Below, one piece after another: positions 34,402 through 42,077 of a stretch of DNA of 51,883 nucleotides. The first letter of the stretch is position 1; every line of letters starts with the position of its first letter. The stretch lies in the NCBI GenBank assembly GCA_910575585.1, contig CAJTGF010000038.1:1-51883 (forward strand), given 5' to 3'. A model generated the notes under the pieces. That model made no database searches, had not been told where the DNA came from, and saw only the letters and a list, made by a program, of their open reading frames with translations. This stretch comes from Clostridiaceae bacterium (GTDB lineage Bacteria > Bacillota > Clostridia > Lachnospirales > Lachnospiraceae). A program made the position numbers and the translations under genes.

Positions 34402-34611
34402 TTGTTTAAGTTTAACAAATGTTATGTTTTGATATGTCACCATCCGGCAATTTTAGGAAATTGGATAAAGAACTTGGCTCCTGACTCTGTGCGGCCGGCA
34501 ATTGACTATTTAAGAGAAGAAGGAGTATTGCCACAAATTGATAGAGCAACGTCAACGAAAGAATATGAGATGTTGGTTTCGATGCAGTCGAATGATAGAT
34601 TGCGAGGATAG
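34402..34611 (+). pseudogene. remnant of an unrecognised protein
   Basis: After about ten unlikely residues the frame reads ILGNWIKNLAPDSVRPAIDY, then LREEGVLPQIDRATSTKEYE, ending NDRLRG. The second part looks like genuine C-terminal protein. There is no ribosome site at the start, and it abuts the cut end of the lipoprotein gene, so a deletion joined two broken genes here. The family is not recognised. Confidence 0.4.
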
Positions 34612-34639
34612 CTAATGAGTATTAAAAGATATTTTAAAA

Positions 34640-34822
34640 TTGCTAAAGGTGAAGCTGAGCATAATGAAGATAAATGAAATAAGTACATCATATGCTACAG
34701 AAAATCTTGCTTCTGGTCGTGTTCTTCAAAAATTAGGGTTTCAATTCATAAAAGAACCTTATGAACGTAACAGAGGAGATATAGTTACCACGGGAAGATA
34801 TTGTAAATACCAAACAAGATAA
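34640..34822 (+). pseudogene. C-terminal fragment of a GNAT-family acetyltransferase
   Basis: The part from about 34676 reads ISTSYATENLASGRVLQKLG followed by FQFIKEPYERNRGD. The N..S..VL.KLGF pattern is the last helix and strand of GNAT enzymes, next to the acetyl-CoA site. The N-terminal two thirds are missing. It is debris left by rearrangement around the insertion element. Confidence 0.6.
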
Positions 34823-34949
34823 AATTTCATTGAACAAAATCGCCGTGCGAAAGGGGACAAAGCCACTTCAGCGTGGTGGCCTGGAGTCTTTTCAACGAGC
34901 CGGGATAATTTCTGGGTATAACGTAGCTGGAACGCAAATAGAACAGAGC

Positions 34950-35098
34950 TTGTTTTCGGCAGGAAGATGTGCTATACTTAGGTCAGCAATCCAATAGATA
35001 AACAGGAATTGGGGGGGATGTACATGAAACATGCTCTAGTCGGAATAACTGTTTCTAACACACATAACTACCACCCGAGGCCGCCAACCATAAAATAA
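34950..35098 (+). other. promoter, strong ribosome site and a 24-codon ORF
   Basis: TTGTTT (34950-34955), 17 bases, TATACT (34973-34978) form a good promoter. About 45 bases on, GGGGGGGATG precedes an ATG at 35024 that encodes MKHALVGITVSNTHNYHPRP plus four residues before a TAA at 35096. This could be the surviving 5' end of a deleted gene, a leader peptide, or a small peptide gene. The rest of 34823-35168 shows no other gene. Confidence 0.35.
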
Positions 35099-35168
35099 TG
35101 TTCTGTTTCATGTTACACATCTCCCAAAAACTGTTTTAATTATTCTCCAATCTATCGGATACCCCTAT

Positions 35169-35624
35169 TTATGCTTTCCTGTCAAAAGACGGCTTATCCT
35201 CCAGATAATCCGGCAGTTCTTCCAGTTCCCCCCCTTTGCCGTTCTTCAAGGAGCGGTACTCATTAAAATAGATTCCGTAAAATTCCCTTTCCTTTTCCCG
35301 TTCAGCCGGAGTCCTCTCGCAAGCCCACCCGTATCCCGAACCGAGATATGTCAATACCTTTGTACCCTGGCAGTAAATGTCCGCGCCATATCCCCCGCTT
35401 GTCAGGATGGGGCAGGTCAGCGTTCCACCCCCTGCCAGCGCAAACTTCTTTTCGGCAAGGCTCTCTGCCCTGCCGTCCACCGCCTCCAGAAAGTCAAGCA
35501 ACGTCAGCTCCCCGCTCCCGTGGCATTTCGGATTGCCGCCCTGCCGCTCAATGACATACTGTGTTTCGTATTTACAGAATTTACTGCACTTAAAGCCGAA
35601 ATTCCCATGAGTACACCTTACAAT
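35169..35624 (-). CDS. Cys-containing hypothetical protein; start codon unclear
   Basis: The open frame from about 35624 reads IVRCTHGNFGFKCSKFCKYE, then ETQYVIERQGGNPKCHG, and further down SGGYGADIYCQGTKVLTYLG, ending PSFDRKA, up to 151 residues. Cys spacing near the N-terminus suggests a small metal site. No ATG, GTG or TTG occurs at the natural start: an ATG lies one base out of frame at 35628, and losing one A would give ATG ATT GTA. An internal TTG at 35501 would leave 110 residues. I suspect a one-base insertion at the start. The family is not recognised. Confidence 0.5.
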   Translation of the reverse strand: MVRCTHGNFGFKCSKFCKYETQYVIERQGGNPKCHGSGELTLLDFLEAVDGRAESLAEKKFALAGGGTLTCPILTSGGYGADIYCQGTKVLTYLGSGYGWACERTPAEREKEREFYGIYFNEYRSLKNGKGGELEELPDYLEDKPSFDRKA

Positions 35625-35772
35625 TCATTTTCCTATCTGTGGTTCCTCTTCCAATCAGAGCCGCTCCCACTCCCCTGATTCCCCAATCCGCCGGAACGCC
35701 GAGGATAAATAAGGTGTAAAGATTATACCTGTATATCCAACCTACGCATAATAAATCCCTCCTACATCAATA

Positions 35773-36345
35773 TCATATTTTCACATCCAGCCCATTACTA
35801 CCTTTAGAATACAAGGCATTTACACTATCCTGAAAAATAGTATCACCTGCAAAAACCTCATCCAGTATTTCATGTGAAATAGGTTGCCCTGCTGTCCAAG
35901 TAGGATCTTTTTCCTTTACAGCCTGTGTTGCCCTTCCGGCAATTTCCAAATGAAGCCGGCTCAAAGTCCACGGTGCAGCACGACGGGTACTTAAATCTAA
36001 CGACTTCACATAGGAATGGATCTTGTCATAATATGCATCTGTCTCAGCAGTATTATCACCGGACATTCCGCCATACTTGTAAAACGCCTTTTTAACATCA
36101 TCATAAACGTGCTGTTTCATTTCATCTGATACATTGACAATCCGCTTCCAATCTGTTTTTCCTGTGATTCCCATGCCTTCAACTCCATAAGAATTTTTGA
36201 AATGTCCGGAACGCAGATCATCAATGGTATTACCACAATAATTTCCTTTCGATGCCCCGGCGAAAGGCATATTCGTATTTGCTTTGCCACCGTTCATCCT
36301 TGATAAAAGCTGCCAGATTCCCTGGCTGTTATTTCCTATACGCAT
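35773..36345 (-). CDS. unknown protein of the LytTR/GHKL locus (190 aa)
   Basis: Starts MRIGNNSQGIWQLLSRMNGG behind AGGAGGAATTTTATC. No signal peptide or membrane segment is present. The middle is helical and polar (WKRIVNVSDEMKQHVYDDVK, AYYDKIHSYVKSLDLSTRRA), and the protein ends with KGSNGLDVKI. It follows a broken gene and the sensor fusion on the same strand with short gaps, so one operon is likely. The short N-terminus with Asn/Ser then Gly resembles the openings of its two neighbours (MAISGV, MDFGVTG), which suggests that these proteins belong to one set. Function and family are unknown to me. Confidence 0.7.
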   Translation of the reverse strand: MRIGNNSQGIWQLLSRMNGGKANTNMPFAGASKGNYCGNTIDDLRSGHFKNSYGVEGMGITGKTDWKRIVNVSDEMKQHVYDDVKKAFYKYGGMSGDNTAETDAYYDKIHSYVKSLDLSTRRAAPWTLSRLHLEIAGRATQAVKEKDPTWTAGQPISHEILDEVFAGDTIFQDSVNALYSKGSNGLDVKI

Positions 36346-36361
36346 GATAAAATTCCTCCTT

Positions 36362-36884
36362 CTATATGGTCAAATCCAACTGTACGCCTTTGCCAGCTTC
36401 CTGCACTTTCACAGGCTGGCTTGTTCCTGCCTTTATCTGTTCCGTCAGTTTTTCCACGGATTCCGCCTTTGCCAGCTTCTTCTCCTTTAAGGCTTCCTCC
36501 TCTTTCTTCTTCGCGCGTTTTCCGCTATCTGCTTCTGTACCTTTTCCTTATAGACCGTGCCGGGGTTCTCCATCGTGTCCTTGCTCCTGCCGACCATCCA
36601 GTAAGACACTTTCCCATTCTTGTCAATAAGGGCGCCTGCACTGAGTATCTCGTCATTGTTCTCCCTTGCGAACTTCTCAATCCGCTCCGAATTGCCGGAC
36701 ATTTCTGCAAAGACTTTCTCATACTTTGCCGCCGCTGCCGGGTCTTTCGCCATCTTCTCTACGATGCCGAGGGGAAACCGCTATGTTGTTATACCCCCTG
36801 CTCCCAAGCATATAGGCATCTTCCTGCATTTGCCCGGTCTGCTGCATAAGTGTTCGTGTAATCCGTTACTCCTGAAATTGCCAT
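36362..36884 (-). pseudogene. broken gene of the LytTR/GHKL locus, DUF6033-like, with several frameshifts
   Basis: The ATG at 36884 follows AAAGGAGGATG and gives MAISGVTDYTNTYAA. The sequence then makes sense in a second frame (QMQEDAYMLGSRGYNNIAVS), next in a third (EKMAKDPAAAAKYEKVFAEM, ALIDKNGKVSYWMVGRSKDT), and finally in another (KEEEALKEKKLAKAESVEKL, ending GKGVQLDLTI). At least three single-base lesions separate these blocks. The blocks resemble DUF6033-type Lachnospiraceae proteins; that name is tentative. The coiled, Lys/Glu-rich tail is typical. It lies between the fusion gene and the 190-residue gene. Confidence 0.65.
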
Positions 36885-36977
36885 AATAATCATCCTCCTT
36901 TAAAAAATCTTACCTGCGGCTCCTCTGTCATTCGGAGCCGCCCATGCCCCTTGCGGTAAGTCCGGGCATGATCTTCC

Positions 36978-39170
36978 TTACCTCAAAATGCCCGCCGCCT
37001 CATATGCGGCAATCGAAACCGCCTTTTTGGTCATGCTGTCCTTATAATATCTCTCGTCTGCTTCCTGCTCCATCAGCCTGCGTTTCAGGGCAGCTTCCTC
37101 CGCCAGCCTTTCATATTCTGCGTGCTTTGCTTCCCTTGCTCTGCGGGCTTCAACAAATTCTGATGATGAAACAGTAAATTTCAGTTCTCCCACCACACAA
37201 GCGTGGTTGATTTCTCCATTTTCATCAAATGTCATCAGAAAACCTTCGTTCTCACCGGGAGTAGAATTAGTTAATAAAAAACTATCCACCCGCTCCATTA
37301 CTTTTTGTGCAAGCTCCGTGTTATTTTTCATTTTTTCTTCCAGTTCCGGCGGTATAACCACAGCAATCTTACCAAGCATTGCATTCATCTTGGCGCGGAC
37401 TGCCGGACTCTGCATATCGGGTTCAGCTCCCGACGGTTTCCAGTTCAGAACAGAATCATCCGCATTATTGCTGAAATACTTATCCCACGGATAATCATTC
37501 CTCCCCCATAGATCTCCGTCAATCTTGGATGTATCCATGACATTGTAATATGCTCCCGGATACTTTGATTTCAGCATTTCCTTAAAACTGACATTCTCTG
37601 TTTTCCCCGCCGCTTTCGTAGCTGCAAGCTCCGCAAAGCTCACGCGACCACTCTTGCCTGCCGCATTCTTCCGATACTGCTCCGCCAGATGGTACCCTCC
37701 CAATTTACCTGTCACTCCGAAATCCATCTTCCTCTCTCCTTCATTTTTCATCATCACAGACAGGATGAACAACCTGCCGTTTACCTTAAAATCTACTGCC
37801 CCCTGGTATTTCTCCGCCGTGCTTTTGATATTGGCAAGCCCTATCCCGTGGGATTTCCTGTCCGCCTTATCCGTTACCGGGAACTCCTCCTTCGCCTTAA
37901 GCACCAGCCGCCCGTCAAAGCTGTTCTCCACTTTCAGGATGAGCAGGTTCCCTTTCTGCAGGGAGCTTATACGGATAAAGGCATCCGCCCCCGGCTCTTT
38001 CGCTTTCAGCTTCCGGCAGGCTTCGATTGCATTATCCACCGCATTCCCCAGGATGACGCCTATGTCATAGCTGTGTATATGAATCCCCTGCGGGAGCAGC
38101 AGCTTATCCGCATCCATCCTTAAGTCGGGCATATCCCGCACCGCCTCATGGTATTTCATGTTGAGCAGGGTATCCACCACCGTGTTCCCCGTCCTGAACC
38201 GCACTTCCAGCTTTTCAAGCCCCCTGTTCAGTTCCGACAGGTACTCCTGCAGTTCCCCACCCCCTTCCCCTGCGGAAAGGCGCTGGATGACGGCAAGGGT
38301 GTTCTTCATGTCATGCTTCATGCCCCGTATGCCGGAATAGATGCGCTCCATCTCCTCCATGTGTTCCTGCAGGCTGCTTATCTGATTTTCGAGGACGATC
38401 CTGCCGCTCTTTTCCCTGTTCCAATAGATCATGTCCTGGAACAGCTTCACCCCGTACAAAATGGAGAGCAGCGACAGGAGCAGGATTGCGGGTATCACAA
38501 TGACGAGGATCGGATACCTGTCATACAGCATTTTGGGGATGCCGTCCTCCAGCGTGATCATGATGATACGCAGGAGCATACAGATCATCATGCCCACCGC
38601 TGACGGGACAAGGATGAACAGCAGCTCCGTCCTGCTGATAACATAATCCTTTTCCCGGAAATCCCCCACGATCTTCCTCAGTGAAAAATACAGCAGCAGG
38701 GCGATCCCGGCATACTGGATAAGCTGCGTCCCGGCCACACCGGCCTTTACCGCCATGCCGAAGGATTTTTCCGATGCGAGCATCCCTTTCCCCGCGCACC
38801 AGTTAATGATGTCAAGCACCCACCTGTCCACCACATTCAGCAGTATGGCCACCGTATATTTGCTGATATCCAACAACACCTGGAACGAGACTACGAGGAA
38901 AACCGTGATGAGGCGCAACGCCTTATAAAAACACAAGGAAAGGGCTGACAAGATACAGAGCGACAATGCCAGCGTCCCCGCCGCCACCCTGTAATCCTCA
39001 TATTCCGGCGGGGAACACCATACCACGGCTGTCCGCAGGGCCGCATATAAGCCCGCCACATACATCCCGTTCCATCTGCCCCTCATCCTTGTTTCCAGAA
39101 AGTTCCCAAAAAAATACTGCAGGCAGTACCCCTGGAACACCGTCAGGGCCGCATATAGCACATACGTCAT
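36978..39170 (-). CDS. GHKL sensor kinase fused in frame to an unknown protein
   Basis: 730 residues. Residues 1-240 hold about six membrane segments, as in AgrC/ComD-like peptide sensors. The helix region has the phospho-acceptor His286 in RGMKHDMKN, and the ATPase domain has LGNAVDNAIEACRKL and GIGLANIKS. At about residue 481 the kinase should end (LFILSVMMKNEG), but no stop is present and the frame continues into MDFGVTGKLGGYHLAEQYRK, 249 further residues of helical, Lys/Glu-rich, cytoplasmic protein. The second part has its own ATG at 37727 and ribosome site, so it may be made both alone and as a fusion. The ATG at 39170 follows the regulator stop by one base; a GTG at 39188 is less likely. 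Whether the fusion is functional is unknown. Confidence 0.8.
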   Translation of the reverse strand: MTYVLYAALTVFQGYCLQYFFGNFLETRMRGRWNGMYVAGLYAALRTAVVWCSPPEYEDYRVAAGTLALSLCILSALSLCFYKALRLITVFLVVSFQVLLDISKYTVAILLNVVDRWVLDIINWCAGKGMLASEKSFGMAVKAGVAGTQLIQYAGIALLLYFSLRKIVGDFREKDYVISRTELLFILVPSAVGMMICMLLRIIMITLEDGIPKMLYDRYPILVIVIPAILLLSLLSILYGVKLFQDMIYWNREKSGRIVLENQISSLQEHMEEMERIYSGIRGMKHDMKNTLAVIQRLSAGEGGGELQEYLSELNRGLEKLEVRFRTGNTVVDTLLNMKYHEAVRDMPDLRMDADKLLLPQGIHIHSYDIGVILGNAVDNAIEACRKLKAKEPGADAFIRISSLQKGNLLILKVENSFDGRLVLKAKEEFPVTDKADRKSHGIGLANIKSTAEKYQGAVDFKVNGRLFILSVMMKNEGERKMDFGVTGKLGGYHLAEQYRKNAAGKSGRVSFAELAATKAAGKTENVSFKEMLKSKYPGAYYNVMDTSKIDGDLWGRNDYPWDKYFSNNADDSVLNWKPSGAEPDMQSPAVRAKMNAMLGKIAVVIPPELEEKMKNNTELAQKVMERVDSFLLTNSTPGENEGFLMTFDENGEINHACVVGELKFTVSSSEFVEARRAREAKHAEYERLAEEAALKRRLMEQEADERYYKDSMTKKAVSIAAYEAAGILR
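37725..37745 (-). promoter_or_regulatory. internal ribosome site and start inside the fusion gene
   Basis: GAAGGAGAGAGGAAG followed by ATG at 37727 lies inside the open frame. It is the kind of site expected for a separate gene directly behind a kinase gene, and so supports the view that the fusion arose by loss of a stop codon. Confidence 0.7.
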
Positions 39171-39171
39171 C

Positions 39172-39882
39172 TTAAACACTGGACACACCCCCGTTCTGCA
39201 GGTGCCACATATAGGCTTTCACAAACTCCCCATACTTCTTTTTCGTCAGATACACCCTGTCGCCGTTCGTAAGGGTAATGCTCTCGCCGTCATATTCCGT
39301 GATGCAGTCCATGTTCACGATATACGCCCGGTGGCAGCGGTAAAAATTCTCCCCCAGCTGCCCCTCCAGTTCATCCATCGCCGCATAGATCTCTATGACC
39401 TGCGCCGCCCCTTTTGTGTGTATCTCCACCTTCTTCGCCCTGCTCTCGATATACAGGATTTCGGACTGGTCAAGGGTAAGGTTCCGTGACTTGATGAACA
39501 GCACACGGCGCTCCTTCTTCTTTGCGGCCTCCCGCACCGCCCTTGCCAGTACCCCCGCAAATTTATTCTCGTCTATAGGCTTTAGCAGGTACTGGAACGC
39601 ATAGAGGTCAAATGCGTCAAACACATAGTCCCTGATGCCCGTAACGAACACCAGCACGGTATCCCCCTGCTTTTCCCGCAGGCTTCTTGCCGCCTCTATG
39701 CCGTTCATGCCCTCCATCTGTATGTCAAGGAAAACGATCTCAAACCGCTTCCCCGATGCGAGCAGTTCCTCGCCCGTGGCATAGGCTTTTATGCGGCTTT
39801 CCGGCTGCTGCTCCTCCACCAGCCCGCATATAAGCTCCCTGATCGCTTTCTCGTCATCCACAACTGCAATATCCAAAATCAA
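39172..39882 (-). CDS. LytTR-family response regulator
   Basis: 236 residues. The receiver has acidic residues VVDDEK, phospho-acceptor Asp53 in FLDIQMEGMNG, Thr/Ser in FVTG and Lys in LLKPID. The C-terminal LytTR DNA-binding domain has the conserved ILYIESRAKKVEIHT and FYRCHRAYIVNMDCI. Such regulators act with GHKL sensors in agr-like peptide signalling. The stop lies one base before the sensor start. Direct repeats upstream (39947 and 39969) are a candidate binding site, so autoregulation is likely. No peptide precursor or AgrB-like protease gene is visible nearby. Confidence 0.94.
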   Translation of the reverse strand: MILDIAVVDDEKAIRELICGLVEEQQPESRIKAYATGEELLASGKRFEIVFLDIQMEGMNGIEAARSLREKQGDTVLVFVTGIRDYVFDAFDLYAFQYLLKPIDENKFAGVLARAVREAAKKKERRVLFIKSRNLTLDQSEILYIESRAKKVEIHTKGAAQVIEIYAAMDELEGQLGENFYRCHRAYIVNMDCITEYDGESITLTNGDRVYLTKKKYGEFVKAYMWHLQNGGVSSV

Positions 39883-39946
39883 TCACCTCAATCTATATAG
39901 GCATTCACTTCTTATATCGGCAGAAATTTCCCGTTTTTTGGGCGGA

Positions 39947-39978
39947 GGGAACGAAACGACCACTTTTCGGGAACGAAA
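39947..39978 (-). promoter_or_regulatory. direct repeats, candidate LytTR operator
   Basis: GGGAACGAAA occurs at 39947-39956 and 39969-39978, a period of 22 bases, which puts both on the same face of the helix. LytTR regulators typically bind two direct 9-10 bp repeats spaced this way upstream of promoters. The site lies about 65-95 bases before the regulator gene's start. The core sequence is not an exact match to the published consensus, so binding is an inference from spacing and position. Confidence 0.5.
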
Positions 39979-40013
39979 GGCATAAATGCAGTGCGGAAAT
40001 TTCCAAAACAGGT

Positions 40014-40334
40014 CTAAAGTTTTTCGCCATTCGTTCGATATCGGGGCGGCACAAACGCAAACCGCCATGTAAGCATATTAACTCTGTTTTCCCCCCGCTT
40101 TCCAATAGGCAGACCGCCCTCTCCGCCCGCTTCCAGGATCAACTCCGCCGTCTGTACGGCCCGGAGCATATCGCTGGTATAGACCGCATTAAAATCAATC
40201 CCCTTTAATTTCTGCCCTATTTCAACCGCCGTCTGCTTTCCTGCTTCGGTGAGCGGTGAATCAGCCCATCCCTGCGCCCGGTCTAAGCTGTTCAAAAGCG
40301 TCTGCCCATGCCTGACTATGTAAAAACGAACCAT
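40014..40334 (-). pseudogene. histidine phosphatase (phosphoglycerate-mutase-like), C-terminally truncated
   Basis: 106 residues from the ATG at 40334, which follows GGAGGTGACAAGC. The catalytic RHG (FYIVRHGQTLLNSLDRAQGW) and LTEAGKQTAVEIGQKL plus TSDMLRAVQTAEL are intact. Family members run on to about 190-230 residues with a second His; here the frame ends in unrelated residues (RGENRVNMLTWRFAF) after LILEAGGEG. The second half of the active site is therefore missing. The break falls close to the LytTR operator region, so a rearrangement brought the two together. Confidence 0.8.
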
Positions 40335-40398
40335 GCTTGTCACCTCCGCTGACAGTATAAGGAATCGTTGTCAAAATAGCAAGCAGTTACTTTTGGGG

Positions 40399-40425
40399 TA
40401 CTACCTATCAAGTTGGGGAGTAGTA
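40399..40425. promoter_or_regulatory. inverted repeat upstream of the phosphatase fragment
   Basis: TACTAC and GTAGTA lie 15 bases apart in a region that also holds a minus-strand promoter-like TTGCTA-N17-TATACT. Such spaced dyads are common HxlR/MarR operator forms. It would regulate the truncated phosphatase gene. Confidence 0.35.
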
Positions 40426-40545
40426 TTCCATCTCCCTGAACGCGCCAGCCATTCCTCCTACAAGGCTCCACTGGCGCTGTATATAGGATTTCAGATTTTC
40501 CGTGCTTTGCCTGTATGCCTCCCGGATTGTTTCCAGAGTATAAAA

Positions 40546-40914
40546 TTATGCTTTCTGCCACAGAAACATACTGTCCTGAAATTCAGTCTTCAGTTTCCCG
40601 GTATCTTTCAGCCACGAAAGGTAAGAACGCACCGTACTTCCCACCAATACATACTGCTCAAAATTCATGGAAAGACCATAGCTTTTGAAAACTCCCTGCA
40701 AAATACGTTCAAAGCACATTGGCTCCCCACAGATGGACAGAATCCTTTCTGCCACCCTATGCACTTTATCTCTGTTGTAACGGACAAGCTGCTTCACATC
40801 AGTAGAGGCATCCGCATGAGCAGGGACAAACATGGCCGCCTCCATCTGCTCCACCTTATCCAGTGTTTCCAGATATGCGCCCACGTCATAGATGAAGGAA
40901 ACCGCATGGTTCCG
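40546..40914 (-). pseudogene. C-terminal part of an MBL-fold metallo-hydrolase
   Basis: The frame begins without a start near 40914 (HAVSFIYDVGAYLETLDKVE) and runs FVPAHADASTDVKQLVRYNR, FEQYVLVGSTVRSYLSWLKD to the end FQDSMFLWQKA. The AHADA block with a metal-binding His and the following winged-helix-like tail are typical of MBL-fold proteins in Clostridia. The N-terminal half with the HxHxDH motif is missing. The break coincides with the start of IS66-type sequence, so insertion of that element removed it. Confidence 0.75.
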
Positions 40915-41751
40915 TATGGCAGCGGATTGCAGGCTTTTGCTTTATCACTCACAAATACCGTCAATGCCGCTATGAACAAAGCATCCATGTTTCTTGCCGG
41001 AATCACCGGCGGTGAATTAATGCCCTGTGAGGGATACATTGCGAAACTCCAGGCCCGTGCCGCAAATGGGCTCCGCCAGTTTCGCCAGGATCTGAAGCTT
41101 GTCCTGATCACAAGAAAGATCGTTTACTGGGACGATACGGTCATCTTCATTCTTGCGCAAAGAGCACGTTTCCGATTTTATGGAGACGAGTCCATTGCCT
41201 ACTATACAGCGCATGCATACAAAGACATGGAAAGCCTTGATGACGACAATGTACTGAATCTCCTGACATCGGATAGCAAAACCATGCACGACCATAACAC
41301 CGTAAACTACAATGACAAGTACAGCTTTGAGAATATCGAGTGTAATCAGCATCTTCAGCGTGACTGCCAGAAGAATACAGATGATACCTGCCATCAATGG
41401 TCTGATGATCTGAAAAAGCATATCAGTGCAGCCATCAAGGATCGCAATGATGCCATAGCCCGGGGTGAGGGTTCTTTCAGCGAAGCCTACATAAAGCGCA
41501 GAAACTATTTCCTATGGGTTGAAGATTTCAGTCTGCCAACTACCAATAATCTCAGTGAACGCGGGCTTCGAGGTGTAAAATCCCACATGAAAATATCAGG
41601 ACAGTTTGAATCAGAGACTGCGGCCGATAATCATGCGCTCAACCGAACATACATCGAAACCTGCCGTCGTAATGGCATCAATGAAATCGATGCGTTGCAA
41701 CGATTATGCGAGGGGAATCCTTATACGGTTGCCGAAATCTTCTCGGCCTAA
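40905..41751 (+). pseudogene. IS66-type transposase, 5'-truncated and degraded
   Basis: The C-terminal IS66 blocks are clear: NNLSERGLRGVKSHMKISGQ, then ADNHALNRTYIETCRRNGIN and NPYTVAEIF at the end. Upstream, from about 40920, PYGSGLQAFALSLTNTVNAA and CEGYIAKLQARAANGL also fit the family. A GTG/ATG and the whole N-terminal half are absent. The plus-strand frame appears open further left, but that part is antisense to the metallo-hydrolase and is not transposase. No IS66 accessory genes or right end are visible. Confidence 0.8.
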
Positions 41752-42077
41752 TCTTCCTAAAAACACATCAGAACATTGAAAGCGGCGTTACAGCTCCGCT
41801 TTATTTGTCGTTCCATCAAACCGACTGTGAATAGTAACAAAACAAGCAACAACTCAGCCAAATTTCACAAATTAAGCAGGGAAGATTTATCTACGCTACT
41901 CGTACGCCGCCAATGAGCTACCTTAGTGACATACTTCCATGTCAAAAACTTTCATATATGTTTTTTTGCATTTGCATCGACATGCGCATAAAAAAGAAAG
42001 GGTATCGCAGCACAGTTTTCACTTCACTACGACACACCTTCCCACATATAAAAAACAATCGCTGTATTCTGCTATTT
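41752..42077. other. non-coding interval with a terminator hairpin
   Basis: AAAGCGG (41779-41785) and CCGCTTT (41796-41802) form a hairpin just behind the IS66 fragment, followed by ATTTG. The rest of the interval shows no gene, no clear inverted end of IS66 and no promoter that I can support. It ends at the stop of the ABC ATPase gene. Confidence 0.5.

Larger units (their letters stand above)
32404..34405 (-). pseudogene. DUF5301-like lipoprotein gene split by the IS4-family element
   Basis: The 5' part (34405 to 34181) begins with a signal remnant and lipobox LLSAC, then SSEKVADPIVLPELGNLTSI and VSGDITATSIDEQWM up to NVKEY. The 3' part beyond the element (32586 to about 32404) continues YITINFNCSDGSVKTVLFYE and EYVEQTYQGIYMPAPELGEK. 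Removing the IS and one target copy joins them in frame. The composition fits small Clostridia lipoproteins with a DUF5301-like domain. The start codon and most of the signal peptide are also missing, cut at about 34405, so the gene was hit at least twice. Confidence 0.8.

Noticed and set aside
40333-40900. N-terminal half of the plus-strand frame leading into the IS66 transposase
   Set aside because: It is antisense to the metallo-hydrolase fragment and the phosphatase promoter region and shows no IS66 similarity before about 40905.
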